Shown in pieces: positions 10,636 to 23,967 of a DNA stretch of 64,000 nt; the stretch's first letter is position 1; each line of letters begins with the position of its first letter. Location: positions 1,116,001-1,180,000 of the forward strand of contig JALRMH010000004.1 in the NCBI GenBank assembly GCA_026119935.1. The letters run 5' to 3'. A program made the position numbers and the translations under genes. Under the pieces are notes generated by a model. That model saw nothing but the letters and a program-made list of their open reading frames with translations, searched no databases and had not been told where the DNA came from. This DNA is from Endothia cerciana. Its lineage: Eukaryota; Ascomycota; Sordariomycetes; Diaporthales; Cryphonectriaceae.

Positions 10636-11892
10636 CTACCCTCCGTACGCCTCGTCTGATAGTGTGGCAGTGGTAGAAGCATCAAAGACCGTCTGGCGGT
10701 GCAGCCGGCCCACCTCGATCCGTGGATACATCGTATCCAACAGGTTTCGGCGCCCAGTCCGGTACTGGATCATACAAAGATAGTGCAAGATCGTGATCAT
10801 CTTGCCATATGAGGTTGTCGCAGGCAAGCAGGAGCCACTGGACGCCCTGCTTGTAAGCTCTCTCTCGTCCGGCTACTCAGATTCTTGAGCCGTGAGGACT
10901 TCTTGAACCATCCTCTTCCTCTCGTCCGCTGGCTGCTGCTGGGTGCCAGGAATGAGATAGCTGGTGGCCGCCAATTTTGCGTGCCCGAAACAGTCCATAC
11001 GGGCAGGCGACATGAGCCCGTCTCCAGCAGCAGGGATGGACGAGTAGCCCAAGACTCTCATGCATGCCCATACCTGACACAATTAGCCGCACCCTCGAAG
11101 TGAGCCCTTGGAGTTTCAGCAGAACACCTGTCCCGAGATCAATGCCTCGAGCACACGGAAGACAGTTGCGAATCGCGTCTCGCAGATGAAGAGCTGGACA
11201 GTGCAAGGACTAGGGAAGCTCGTAAATCGTTTGGTGAGCTCATCAAAACATGACAAGGCCCACGCTACATAACTGACCTGTTGGACCCAAGTATAGAGGA
11301 CATTCGCAGCGGTCAGAAGGATCATGGCGCTCCTCTGGGGTGAAGTTAGGATTAGAATTGATGGCACCGGGATATCGAGCGGCATTATATCCTCCTAGAA
11401 GAAGGCCACCTCTGACATAAGCAGGCTCGGGGTCTGTTTCTGGGCTTGCTGTTGACTTTAATGCTGTTAAACAACTGGGGTGGCAATAGATGGCTGACCC
11501 CAGACACGCTGTAGGACTTACTGATTTCCGCGATCCAACTGAAGGAGTTTAAAGTTACGGGCCTCGGGCGGAATTCTCGCCCAAGATTCCCAGTATGACA
11601 CCACAAATTCTCAAGTTGGCCACATGAACCTCATAACGGAGATCCTGCTGCCATATCCTGTCTGCGACCAAGTTGGCCGGCAGGTTGAAGAAGATGGTGC
11701 AGGTGAGAGGCTCGGACGGCACTGTAGAAGAAGAATGAGGTGAGCCGCCGTACAGTGGGTTTCGGGTAAAGGGTTGCACTGATCTCTGACTGGCCCAAGC
11801 ACATTTTTACAAGCCAATTGCGCCTCGTAAAATCCACCCCACGCTAAAAGTACGGCTACGTCTGTCTGGTCTGGCATCAAAACTGGAGCCAA
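10636..11892 (-). pseudogene. Possible unrecognised gene relic
   Basis: Minus-strand frames here look partly protein-like but do not join into one protein. One segment reads PANLVADRIWQQDLRYEVHV; another reads RFATVFRVLEALISGQ and can splice over 11127-11074 (54 nt, GCTAAT branch, TGTCAG acceptor) into VWACMRVLGYSSIPAAGDG and on to a stop near 10873. A strong GTAAGT donor lies at 11521-11520. Stops and frame changes lie between the segments. No family is recognised. It may be a decayed gene, a gene with many introns, or chance. Confidence 0.25.
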
Positions 11893-12055
11893 ACATCGAC
11901 TTTCTCATTGTGCTCTTGACTTCGGTCCCCAATCTTACAACCGATTGTTCCCGTCTTCCAGTAGACATTTCAGTGGAGTTTTCGAAAAGCAACCACGATG
12001 TCCTGAAGACAGCCTCCTCGTGTCTCTTATTGAATTGGTCGTCGCCCCCACCCCT

Positions 12056-12069
12056 CCCCCCCCCCCCCC
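12056..12069 (+). repeat. C14 homopolymer just before a start codon
   Basis: Fourteen C residues end three bases before the helicase ATG at 12073. It is in the leader and does not affect the frame. Confidence 0.8.
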
Positions 12070-12072
12070 AAG

Positions 12073-15000
12073 ATGGTGAAAAAGGGGAAGGGCAGCACGC
12101 CGGTGTCGGGATCATCCTCGAAAGCCTCGGGCAAGAAGGCTGCTCCACCTGAGGATGACTTGCTCATCTTCACGACCGATAAGAAGAAGAAGAAGGACCC
12201 TGTGAACAAAGAAGAGGGCCCTCCGGAGCCACCAAAACCCACTGTCAAGCAGATCATCGGCGGCCAGTCATGGACAGGAAAGCTCCCGGTGAACCTGCTT
12301 TCGGAGCACTGTCAGAAGATGAAATGGCAAAGGCCCGACTACATCCAGCGTAAGGGCAAGGATGGATTGTCATTTATGGTTGTCCTCAGTGCCAAGAACT
12401 CGAGAACCCAAGAGATTACCAAACTGGAGCCCTTCAAACTCCCGCCTAGCCACGTCCATATGGCGTACAGGGAGACTTCTCTCGAGGCCAAGCATTTTGC
12501 TGCTACATATGGGCTCTTCCGAGTTTGCAGCATGAAGAACATGTCCATGATTCTGCCGCCGGACTACAGATCGATCTGGAAGGAATTTGAAACCTTGAAG
12601 AAACAGGATGTCAAGGAGGGCAAAGCCTGGATGTACGAAGCCGACCCGTTCAAGGCGCTGGAGGAGAGGGAAGCCGCAAGAACAACGGCTGAAAAGAAGC
12701 GGAAAGAGCAACAGGCTGCCAAGGAGAAGGCTGCCAGCCTGCCCGGGGCTGCCGGCTTGGTGCTTAGGGGCAACGCCGCAGCGTCTGGCGGGGGCGGATA
12801 CAACCCGATGAAAGGCTGGACTACGGTGCCCAAGGTGGAGATGGGTGCCAAGACAAGACAGCACTTAGAGAACCTCCTGCGACGCGACACGATATGGAAC
12901 CCCCACGGTGTGGTCATGACACCAGACGAGAAGGCCTCCATCGTCAAGGAGTTCAGGAATCTGGGCATCCGTGCTAGCCATGTCGAAGAAGCCGTTGAGG
13001 AGTGCAAGGACCGCGAGGAGACACTCGAGTGGCTGTTGATTCACGTACCGGAGGACGACCTACCAAAATGGGCCCTGCCAGAAAGCTACTCAGCTGGTGT
13101 CAGCGTTGGCGCGACGGACTTGCGGAGAGAGGGCGCCGTAAAACGTCTGGCGCAGTCCGGGTACTCGATTGAGCTATGCCGAAAAGTCTACGACGACAGC
13201 GGTGGCCATGAGGGCAAGGCAGCGGAAGCTTTACAGCAGATCCTGCTGAACAGTGGGTCGGAGGCTGAGACGAATGACCTTGCGGAAGTACCTGCAACGA
13301 CTGAAGACCGGGACCAGCAATGGGAGGACGAGCTGGCAAGCCTGGAAGCGCTGTACGGCGAGCAGTACTCTCGCCTGGAACTCGATGTTTGCCAGCTTAG
13401 GTTGACCGATGTCACCAACGGGGCCCAACAGAACGTCGAGGCCTGCATTCATTTCCGCAAATCACCTCACTATCCCTCACATTTGATCTTGTCTGTGGTT
13501 GCAGACTTGCCGTCTTATATCAAGCTCAGCATCATCAAAAAAGTCCTCGCCTACATGGCAGAGTCTCTGCAAGGCGAGGAGATGAAGATGTTCTACGTCA
13601 TCAGTTGGATACAGGAGAACGCAAACGAAATCATCGAGCGCCCGGGAACCCTTCGCGAGATTGCAGCTGTCTCATCCACCGCCTCTGAGGAGAAGAATCT
13701 CTCTGCAAGGAAGACAAGCAAGAAGCCGCCGAGGCGCCCCAACCCTATATCATGGGTCCCCGAAAGCAGCTCTATAGGGCGATGGATGGAGAGGCAGAAG
13801 ACGCATGCGTACCAGAAGATGCTCACCCAGCGTCAGAAGCTGCCGGCCTGGCAGGTCAGAGAGAGCGTGGTCAAGACAGTATCTGAAAACCAGGTCACTA
13901 TCATCTCCGGGGAAACAGGTTCCGGCAAATCGACACAGTCAGTGCAGTACATCTTGGACGACCTCTATGACAGGGGGTACGCCAAGTGCGCCAACATCAT
14001 CGTTACCCAACCTCGCAGGATCTCTGCCCTGGGCTTGGCGGACCGAGTCAGCGAAGAGCGCTGTACGACAGTAGGGCAAGAGGTCGGTTACTCCATCCGA
14101 GGAGAGAACAGGACGAGCAGGGACACGAAGATAACCTTTGTCACGACCGGTGTTCTTCTCAGACGACTGCAGACTTCCGGTGGCCGTGTTGATGACGTGG
14201 TGTCTTCTCTCGCAGATGTCAGCCATGTCGTGATAGACGAGGTCCACGAGCGAAGTCTTGATACGGACTTTCTGCTCAGTATTGTCCGAGACGTACTGAC
14301 CAAGCGCAAAGATCTCAAGCTCATCCTCATGAGCGCGACCCTGGATTCCGCAACCTTTGGCGACTACTTCAGAGCCGACGGCCTGCAAGTTGGCTTTGTT
14401 GAGATCGCTGGCCGTACCTTTCCGGTACAGGACTTTTACCTCGACGATATCGTCCAACAAACGGGCTTTACGGGACAGCATGACTACGATAGTAGGGCCC
14501 CTGATCGGAATCTCGATGACAAACAGCGGGTCTCAAAGGTCATTCAGAGCCTCGGTATGCGGATTAACTATAACCTGCTGCTTGAGACCGCCAAGGCCAT
14601 CGATGCCGAGTTATCGCAGACACAAAAATCTGGTGGTATCCTCATTTTCTTACCTGGTGTTGCTGAGATCAACCAGACCTGCAGGATGCTCAGCTCCGTC
14701 TCTTCATTGTACGTGCTTCCGCTGCACGCATCCCTCGAGACGAGAGAGCAGAGGAAGGTTTTCGCTGCAGCACCGCCCGGCAAGAGAAAGGTGGTCGTTG
14801 CTACCAATGTGGCTGAGACGTCCATCACGATCGACGACATTGTCGCGGTTATTGACAGCGGCCGGGTCAAGGAAACCAGCTTCGATCCTCAAAACAACAT
14901 GCGGAAGCTAGGGGAGGCGTGGGCATCTCGTGCGGCTTGCAAGCAGCGTCGAGGCAGAGCTGGGCGTGTTCAGGCGGGCAAATGCTATAAGCTGTACACA

Positions 15001-16231
15001 CGGAACCTGGAGGAGCAGACCATGCAGGAGCGACCGGACCCCGAAATCAGACGTGTACCTCTGGAACAGCTGTGTCTTTCGGTCAGGGCCATGGGCAACA
15101 GAGATGTTGGCAGCTTCCTATCACGTACCCCGACGCCTCCTGAGGCAGTGGCGGTGGAGGGTGCCATCAAGATGCTTTGCCGGATAGGCGCCCTCGACGG
15201 CGACGAGCTCACCGCTCTCGGCCAGCAGCTCGCCATGATCCCGGCTGACCTACGTTGTGGAAAGCTGATGGTATACGGCGCGATATTTGGCTGCCTAGAC
15301 GAGTGTGTGACTATCGCAGCCATTCTGAGCACCAAGAGCCCCTTCCTGTCGCCGCCTGATAAGAGGGACCTCGCGAAGCAAGCAAAGATGAGGTTCGCCC
15401 AGGGAGATGGTGACCTGCTCACAGACCTCCGAGCATTTCAGTACTGGGATGAAATGATGCAAGACCGCATGCCGCAGCGCCAGGTCCGGAACTTCTGCGA
15501 CGACAGCTTCCTCTCCTACAACACCCTCTCAGACATCGCCTCAACAAGAACACAGTACTACTCAGCCCTAAGAGAGATTGGTCTCATACAATCTGCCTCC
15601 TCCCCGTCTAGCACACAGAAGCGCCCCTCAGCATCCATGCCTCTGCTACGCGCACTCACCGCTTCAGCCTTCAGCCCACAGATCGCACGCATCCAATTCC
15701 CAGACAAGAAATTCATGTCGTCGGTATCAGGTGCTGTGGAACTCGATCCGGAAGCCAAGACGATCAAGTATTTCACGCAGGAGAACGGACGGGTGTTCGT
15801 GCACCCGAGCAGTACGCTGTTTGACAACCAGGGGTTTTCCGGTAACGCGGCTTTTGTGTCGTACTTCACGTTGATGTCCACGTCGAAGATATTTGTGAGG
15901 GACCTGACCCGTAAGTTGCTGCTTTTTCTCTAACCGCACCCGAGAAAGCGCTCGTTTCTGGTACTGACCAGTGCTCACAGCTTTCAACGCGTACACGCTG
16001 CTGCTGTTCTCCGGCGCCATCGAGCTGGACACGCTGGGCAGGGGGCTGGTTGTCGACGGCTGGCTGAGGCTGCGCGGCTGGGCACGCATTGGTGTCCTCA
16101 TCTCCAGGCTTCGGGGCATGGTCGACGACATCATTGCGAAGAAGGTTGAGAACCCCGGGATGGACCTCGGGAACAACGATGTGATCAGGGCGGTGGTGAA
16201 GTTGATAGAACTAGACGGTATGGATGCATAG
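12073..16231 (+). CDS. DEAH-box RNA helicase with UBA and RWD domains (DHX57/YLR419W-like)
   Basis: Two exons, 12073-15910 and 15981-16231, encode 1362 residues; the intron is 70 nt with a CTGAC branch. The helicase core is complete: motif I GETGSGKST (613-621), motif II DEVH (722-725), motif III SAT (754-756) and motif VI QRRGRAGR (958-965). The winged-helix, ratchet and OB-fold region follow. Before the core lie a Lys-rich N-terminus, a Glu/Lys coiled stretch near 190-220, a UBA-like helix bundle near 289-333 and an RWD domain near 413-523. That order matches animal DHX57 and yeast YLR419W, a branch of the DHX29/DHX9 group whose members act on RNA in the cytoplasm, possibly in translation. 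The start context (AAGATGG) is good and lies right after a C14 run. The exact substrate is unknown. Confidence 0.93.
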
Positions 16232-16881
16232 GTGGTGGCGTTCACAGGCGAGCTGGGTCTGGCATGTCGTTACGCGGGAGCTTAGCAGGGCAGTCGGCTG
16301 CTACTGATGCAATGCAACGCAACACAACACAATTCAATTCAATGCCTCAGTATCCTCAAGTCCACCCTCATAAGGCAAACGCAGGTGCACCGTGTCGGCC
16401 ACGAGAGCTGGCCGGAGTGGCCCTCTAGAGACAGCTTCTGCCACCGGCGGTCTCGGGAGCCTGGCCGATTCTGGTTGTCACCAAGCCCTCATAATCGAAA
16501 AGGCCCCCCCCCCCTACATGCCAAAGTTATTCCTATCCCACAGGGGACGCTGGTACTCCCACAACCGAGACGGCGCTAAAAGGGCAGCCTCAGGCACCAA
16601 TCTCCCACCCGGGTGGTGGGCGAGGTTGCGGTGAGCACAGGCCATCGCGCCGCAGCTCGAACTGGCAGGGAACACCTGCGCCCGCAGCGCCCGCAGCGAC
16701 TGCACCCTTGCCGCATCTTGCTGCACCAGTCGTGCTGTTTATCACTACTTTTCCTACACACCCACACCACCTTTGGAACCCTCCACCCCGCCTGTCCCTT
16801 TCCCTCCCCCCTTCCCAACGCGCGTCCCGCATCCACCACGCATCTGAACTGTGTCAATTTCCCCTCCTCTTGCCCTCTTCG
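16232..16881. other. Intergenic; promoter and leader of the cohesin gene
   Basis: Contains a C11 run at 16504-16514 and a C/T-rich tract from about 16790 leading to the SCC3 start. No gene is seen. Confidence 0.5.
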
Positions 16882-19800
16882 ATGCCATCCGCCCGGCTGC
16901 CCCTCATGGAGACCTCAGAAAACACCGCGACCCCCTCCCCGGCGCCCGCCGCCACGGCGCGTCGGTCCGGCCGCGAGCGCAGGGCCCCTGAGAAGTTCCA
17001 GCCAGAGGCCACCATTGCGCCAAAGCGGAAACGCGGCGAGGGCGATGACGACGACGTGGAGAACCATAACCCAGAGGCCGGGGATGAGGAGGACGAAGAG
17101 ATGAGCGAGGACGACAGCGCGGACGAGGACTCGCCCGGCGAGGAGGAGCAGCGCGCCGCGAGGCGCCAGAAGAACAAGAAGGGCGCGTCATCGCATCCAT
17201 CCCGCAGCAGGAAGCCTGCCGCGAAGAAGCCCAAGATCAACGGCGCCGACCCCGCGGCGGTCGCGCAGTCGATTAGTGTGGGACTGCCTAGTCGGCCCAA
17301 GCCGAAGAAGACGGCACGCGTCGTCACGGGGGACCGACGCGATGGGGACGGTGTCTACGGTAAGAGATGCGAGAGGCGACGCGTGGGACTGCCTGCTGAC
17401 GCGATGCAGCCGACGTTTTCGGATCCGGCGATTCCTCCGACGACGTTGCCGGCCGGTGGTACCAGAAGTACCGGGCGGATAATGAGGGGGCTGTCACAGA
17501 CTTGGTCAACTGCGTCCTGCTGGCGTCGGGATGCGACGAGCAGGTGACTGAAGATGACATCAGGGATCCGGACAACATCCAGAACCGCCTGTCAGAGTTG
17601 CAGGATCTGTACCAAGAAGTGTGTTGCGTCGGCATAGCGTGCTGGAACTGAACGTGGCTGACACCTGGCAGAAACAAATAACCGACTACCCTCTCGCCAA
17701 GGTGAAGGAGAGCAGAGGCTTTCGCGAACTCCTGGTTGGCTTTTTCGAATCTTTGATCAACATCCTGCACGAGACAGGTGCGCTCTACACCGACGAGCCC
17801 CTCATGGAGAACATTGCGCGTTGGGTGTACACGATGTCCTCGTCGACGCTACGACCTTTCCGACACACAGCCACGACCGTCGCGCTGGCCATGGAGCTGG
17901 CTCTGGCGGGCGTCGCGCAGAAGCTGGACGACAGGATTACGAAGACGTCGCAGCAGGTGGATGCCGAGAAGGGACGCAAGGGCAAGAGCAGGAATAAGGA
18001 TATGCTGGCGAACCTGCAGAAGTCCCTCAATGAGGCAAACAACAACCGCGAGATGTGCGCCAAGTACATGTTGGACTGCTTCGATGTCGTGTTTGTTCAT
18101 AGGTACCGTGATATCGACGCTCGCATAAGGACGGAGTGCGTCGATGCTCTTGGCTCCTGGATCTGGGTACTGCCCACGGTGTTCATGGAACCAGAGTACC
18201 TGCGATACCTAGGCTGGTTGCTGTCTGATTTTGTGGCATCCACCCGGCAGGAGGTTCTGAAGCAGCTGTCGAGGATGTTCAAGCGCGACGCTGCCAAGCT
18301 TGGGCACTTCATCGACAGATTTCGACCTCGGCTGATGGAGATGGCTACACTAGACATGGACGTCGGCGTTCGCGTTGCGGCTATTAATGTGATCGAGGCT
18401 TTGGGCGAAAACGGCATGTTGGAGCCCGACGAGATCGACAATGTGGGCAGGCTCATCTTCGACTCCGAGCCGCGAATCCGGAAAGCGGTCGTCAAGTTCT
18501 TTGCCGACGTTGTGGAAGCTGCTGTCGAGCAGAAGGTCGAAGCCATGGGCGGCGAGGAGGCTGTTGACGAGATATTCCCCGAGAGCGAAGACGTCGATGA
18601 GTCCTCACCGAGGAAGGAATGGGTTGAGGTCAAGGCTTTGGCTGAGACTCTGGAGGCCTACGAGGCACAACTGGAGGATGGCGATCTCGAGGGCCGCCGT
18701 GACATGTCTGCCGACGTGATCAGCGCCATTGTACCAGAAACGAGGATGTCGCTGGCGTCCCAAGTTCTGTACGACAGACTGGATACTGTGAAAGACTGGG
18801 GCATCCTTATTGGATATTTACTTCACGACCATTCCACGAGCACGAAGTCAAATTCGAGGTCGAGGAACTCGAGCGAAACGACCATGCGCCAACATATTGC
18901 GCCTACCGAAGACGAGGAAGTAATCCTTCTTGAGGTCCTTGTCGCAGCCGTCAAGCAGAACCTCGCGCACATATCAGAGGCTGAGAAGGGCAAGAAGAGA
19001 CCGACAAGGGGCGATGTGATGGAGTCAGCAGAGGACATCGCTTTGAATCTGGCGCACTCGATACCAAGACTCTTGAACAAGTTTGGAGCACAGCCGAAAT
19101 CCGCCACCACTGTGCTTCGGCTGTCACACCTTCTCGATCTCGACGTGTTGCAACAGCTTCACCAGGACTCCTCCACGTTTGAGCATCTCCTGGAAGGTAT
19201 TTGTACCCAATTCTCGAGACAAGAGGACAAGGACGCAGTCTCAGATGCCGCTCTGGCGCTTCTTCGTGCCCGAAAATGCGACGAGTTCGAAGAGGCTGTC
19301 GACCTGAAGATCTCAGAACTGTGGGAGAACTCAATCGATTCGTTGCGGAACCTTGACAATACAACCAACCTGTCAAACCGTGGCGAGCTGAATTCAGCCG
19401 TCCTGTCGCGGCTCTCCAGCACGCTGATGAAGATCAGCAGTCTGGCCAAGATCAAGGACTGCGTCGATGTCCTCGAGGCCGAAGGCACGGCTCAAGGCCC
19501 GAAAGCTCCCGCGATCGATATCTTGGCTAAGACAGTACATCGAGGTCGCTTCCAGCAGCCCGACGAGGAGCTTGATGATCTGGAGGACGAGGCCACCTCA
19601 TTTGCTATCAAGAGCTGCCACTTCTACTTCATGTGGAAAGTCGTATCGCTTACACACGCGATTGAGATGCAGATGGACGTCCCCGCCAACGCGATCAGTC
19701 GTGTCGCGAGTCTGAGGAAGCTGTATCAGACGAACCTCATTCACACATTCTCTTCCAGGGCCATCAACGACGACCTCCGCCTCTTCGCGACCGGCAGTCT

Positions 19801-20551
19801 CTGCGACCTCCATGCCACTTTCGCATCGATCAAGCGCACCCTCGATCAGTGGTCGGCGGTCGGCGCATCAAAGAAGTACGCCGGCCTGCTAACGCTGAAC
19901 CAAGAAATTCAGTCCGGGCTCGTGCCTGAGCTCATCGCTGTCTTCGACAGCGCTGAGCGCGCCTACGCCAAGAAGGCTAAGAAGCATCTGAACGAGCCCG
20001 CCGAAGACGAGGACCCAATTGATGATGACCAGTTATCAGACGTCGAGGACGAAGACGAGCTGTCTGACAGCGAAAAGAGAGCAGCGGAGCTGCGCGCCGA
20101 GAAGAGCCTGTGCGAGCTAGCTGCCAAGTACGTGCTCGCGATCCTGGCGCGCGTGGTGGATCAGACTGGCCCACATGCCGGCAAGCTCAGAAAGCGCCTG
20201 CAACGGAATGCTACCAAGCTGGGCAAGAATTTTCAGGAGACGGTGGCGTATCTTGACGAGAAGAAGATGCGCGAGACGGAAGCTGCGAAGGCTCGGCGCG
20301 CTGCTGCCAATGCCTCGAGGGCCAAGAGCAAGACTGCCGTGGCCGATGCGAACAAACAGCCCGCCAAGTCTGCCGAGATAGTGGTTGAGGGCGACGGTTC
20401 TTCTGATGAGGAAGAGCTGCCCGAGGAGGGCACGGAGGAGGATCTCAGGAGACGCGAGTTGCTCGAGGATCCGATCGAGGAACCCGAGAGCGATGCCGAG
20501 CCGGCGGTGGGGAATAATGCTGCTGACGATGAGTCAATCTTGGGCGACTAA
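16882..20551 (+). CDS. scc3: Cohesin subunit Scc3/Psc3 (stromal antigen family)
   Basis: Three exons (16882-17359, 17410-17618, 17672-20551) encode 1188 residues. Introns are 50 and 53 nt, and both junctions keep the frame (rebuilding VYADVFGSG and YQEKQITDYP). The STAG domain follows the second junction (FESLINILHETGALYTDEP), then the conserved stromalin region (ECVDALGSWIWVLPTVFMEP, about 380-400) and a long helical-repeat body. N- and C-termini are acidic and basic low-complexity tails, with a run of Asp/Glu near 40-90, normal for the family. Scc3 sits on the kleisin Rad21 and is needed for cohesin to load on and hold sister chromatids. An alternative start at 16909 would shorten it by nine residues. 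It is tandem with the helicase and converges on pot1. Confidence 0.95.
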
Positions 20552-20985
20552 GGAAATGGATGATGGGAAAACGAAACGGTGCTGAGCTGAGCCCTCTTGA
20601 AGCCTGGCGTTTTGCAGAGGCATGGATATGACACTATCACATGCGCGGGCGGGTATGACCGTGCAACGCGCCTTCGGGCTTTTTTCTAAACCGGCTACTT
20701 GTATTTTTTATGGATGATTGGGGCTTGGGTGGGACCTCGAGAGCACGGGATAAAAGAGATTCTGACAGATGGCATTTCTACGTCCGCGTGGCAAGGGCGG
20801 CCAAACTCACTTCTTGCAATGGTACATATAATAATTTTCCTCTCGAGAATGACGGTGCGCTTAGTAGACGAAACCGCTATGCAGTCAGGCAAATTAATTC
20901 TCCATTGGATGTGGTAAGCACATGTGGTATCATGATGTTCCACTCGCTTGCAAAATGCACAAAACTTTCCCGATGGTTGGGATCA
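20552..20985. other. Convergent 3' region between scc3 and pot1
   Basis: Holds the two 3'UTRs. The A/T-rich patches near 20690 and 20825 may be 3'-end signals. No gene is seen. Confidence 0.5.
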
Positions 20986-23172
20986 TTAGTCACTGACGAT
21001 CTTCGTCCCAAACAGCCCAAACATTCTCTGCCACCGCCTGCCGTCGCCTGCATTCTCCGCCTCGCCCTCCTCAGTCGCCAGCCTGACGCCATATTGCCGG
21101 ACGCAGCACGTGAAGGGCCTGTTGGACAGCTGGCTTGAGCCCGGGACGTGCTCAGCAGCCGCTCCATTGACGCCATCACCACAGCCGGCATTATCCTCAA
21201 TATCGCTCGAGTCTGCGGGTGGCGCCCGCAGTGGGTCCCTTGCATGCTGCCTCCTCTTCGCCTCCGTCCTGATCTTGCGCTCCTCCAGATTTCCCCACAG
21301 CCTAAACATCTGCTCGCGGAGGGTATTCAGCGTCTTGCTGTTTGCGGCAGAGTGCAGGTCCGCGGCGTTGTCGAGACCCATGAGGCATTGCGCATCGCGA
21401 TGCCCGACTAGGACCCAGGCGGTGGCGGGGTTCTTGCCTCTAGGGATGGAGGCGGAGGCCTCTTCCAGTTTCAGGGCGAAACGCCATTCCCAGATACGCC
21501 GTGCACCTTGTCTAGGGGCTGATAAGTGGGACGAGGGGGACGAGTCTAAGTCGCTACCCTCGCTGTCGGAAAGGATCGAGTATTCTCTGACGGGGCGGCT
21601 GACGGCGAAGTCCTCCAGGCTGGCGGGGTGGAAGTCTGTCACCCGGACCTGCGTGCGGTACTTGACGTTGGTGAATGGTAGCTCAAGGGTCGTGGGTTGC
21701 CCGTCAACCGTAGTATGATACAAGACTGGTTCGAGAATGGTTGAGAGAGGGACGACTTCCTTGTCTGGGTATTCGCTTTTGACTTGGAGTGCCATTAGCA
21801 AAGGCTGGGGAGAAGTCGAGCTCTGGTGTACTTACCGAGGCCGTTAAGGCCGAGGTCTGCCTCCTGCCTTGCCTTTTGATCCTCGAATGCTTTCTGTTTG
21901 AGTTCGCGCTGCTTTTTCCGTTTGCTCTTGGCGTTCTCTTCCTCCGGGTGATCCTCGGGTTTCCTCTTTTTATCAACCTTGACGTGCTGCCTCTCCCCTC
22001 GCTCGTGGTCCCGCTTCCTCCGGATAGCCTCGAGCAAACGAGGATCCACCGACTCGCGGTCTTCTTGGGGATCCAAAACAGCCACGTAGACCCTGTTTGG
22101 GAATTCGCGGTCGCCCCTCAGAAAACCCTCGATGTTGGTGGAATTGTGACCGTAACCGATCTGCACATTGCGCAGGCGCAACCAGTCTCCCGTACGGACG
22201 TTCTGCCTGACGAACTCCGCATGTGGCTCCCAGCATGTGATCTGCATTGACTTTTTTCCATACGGGCCTATCCATCTAACGTTGTCGCTCTCCGCTGGAG
22301 AGGCCTTTGACGTCGTGCTGAACTTGTTTGCGTAGCCGTAGGGATCACCATCTCGGTATGGCACGCCATCAGTCCGCTCTGCCGCGTCTTTGGTCCTATT
22401 GAAGAAGCTGCTGTTCTCGGTGTAGTCGGATACCCAGAGGCACATTCTGTCTCCGAGGTCGAAGGGATCCCTGACCACCTGGACGTTTAGGTCGGCGAAC
22501 TTCCGGTCCCTAACATCCCGGAGCAGCATGAACTTCTCTCTGATATTCAGGGATTGTTCGGCTCGGGCAGAGAATTGTTGTTGGTCGGGCAAGAAGCTCT
22601 TGTCTATCGTATTGAACAGCGAGAGCACGTACGCGTTCTCCCTAGCATCTGGCGTACGGCTGGCCTTTCTGGCAGACTCCTTGAGCGCGCCCAGGGCTGA
22701 CCGAGCCGATCTGCAACTAGGCAACCGCTGAGCCTCGTATACATGTATGTCTGATCGATGTGAGGAGATGAGCGAAGGGGCGCCGCTGAAGAACTGAAAC
22801 TTGACCGTGAAGGCCATGACGATATCGCCGGCCAGCACCTTGGGCATTTCCGCCTCCCTGCGGAAAATGTTGATGTTGATGCCATCATTGTCCTCTTCTG
22901 TGGATGTGTCATACAAGGTCAGAGTACACTTGTGGTCTGCAGACCTGAGGTCAGCCTCGGCGACATATCTCCAACCCGAGGTAGAGAGGCTCACCGGCGC
23001 CCCTGGTAGGGATCGGCAGCCTGTAATCCTTCACGATGCCAACTACGCTGACGAAGGCGCCGTGGGCCGGACTCTCATCCAAGAGCTGGCGAATGGGCGT
23101 AAACCCACGGGGAAGGCTTGGGCTCTCCCGGGCCCTCCCACGATGCGATGACGGGGGTTGGCGTCTGGACAT
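20986..23172 (-). CDS. pot1: Telomere end-binding protein Pot1
   Basis: Three exons (23172-22995, 22936-21836, 21764-20986) encode 685 residues. Intron 1 (58 nt, GTGAGC) joins LPIPTRGAD to HKCTLTLYD, the hallmark of the first Pot1 OB fold (about 24-135), which grips the single-stranded TTAGGG overhang. The second OB fold follows near 203-360 (RDPFDLGDRMCLWVSDYTE). Then comes a Lys/Glu-rich linker with a nuclear-localisation look, and intron 2 (71 nt, GTAAGT donor, GCTAATG branch, CCCAG acceptor), which leads into KEVVPLSTILEPV. The last 250 residues should bind Tpz1/TPP1-like partners. Intron 2 was fixed by phase: earlier AGs give the wrong frame. The gene is head-to-head with importin alpha. 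Confidence 0.92.
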
Positions 23173-23967
23173 GATGAGACGGCGGATGGATGAGTAGATG
23201 AGGACTTCCTGGAGGGCCAGAAAAAGATCGGGAGAGCAGACGGGGGGTCAGATCAGGTAAATGCCAGGACCTTGCCCATTAGCACTCTCATCCTGTTGCA
23301 TATGTACAAAGGCATCTGTCCCGTGAGATCTTCCACCCAAGAGACAGCCCCCAAACCCACCGACTGGGAGACGCGCCGAACGCGTTGCTCTGGAGGGAGC
23401 AACCCAGTGCTGGGGAAAGGAACAAGGATCCCTTTAGCAGTGGCAGGGATTGGGGTAGGGGGGCTCGAGGGCAGGACAGCTGCTATCGGCCCTGCACTGA
23501 GACTAGGGCGCATGCTGCTAGTGAAGGATCAACCGGATGCGGCCCAAGCTCCCAAACCTGGAAGGGTTCAGAGCCAATGCCACAGTATCTGTGCTGGGTA
23601 CTCAGGGCCTTGCGTCAGGCTTTTTATTAGCGCCTTGCAGCTTCCTCCTCCAGCTCCCCAAACCCAGACCCCATTTGACACCGGGCTACCGTCGCCTTTC
23701 TCTCCCAAAATTCTTCCCGACACCACCACCACGACAACTTGTCACAACAAAGGACCTGTCGTTGGCATCTCATTTCACACAGTACACTTATTGCTTCTGC
23801 CTGGTCGGCATAAGGAGTACAGCTCTTCCACCTTTTTCGAGTCGCGGGGTTCATTCACCTGTGCACCTGCAACGACAACATCGACATCGACCTTGCCTCA
23901 TAGACAACAACCAAGCACCAGCACCTTCCAAGCCATCCATCCATCCATCCAGCCATCCATCGCGACC
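23173..23967. other. Divergent promoter region of pot1 and importin alpha
   Basis: About 800 bp between the two starts. The importin leader is C/A-rich from about 23640. No other gene is supported; the longer open plus frame that runs into the importin start lacks family features before the ATG at 23968. Confidence 0.5.
23932..23960 (+). repeat. CCAT tetranucleotide repeat in the importin leader
   Basis: About seven CCAT units, slightly interrupted, end seven bases before the importin alpha ATG. Confidence 0.8.
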
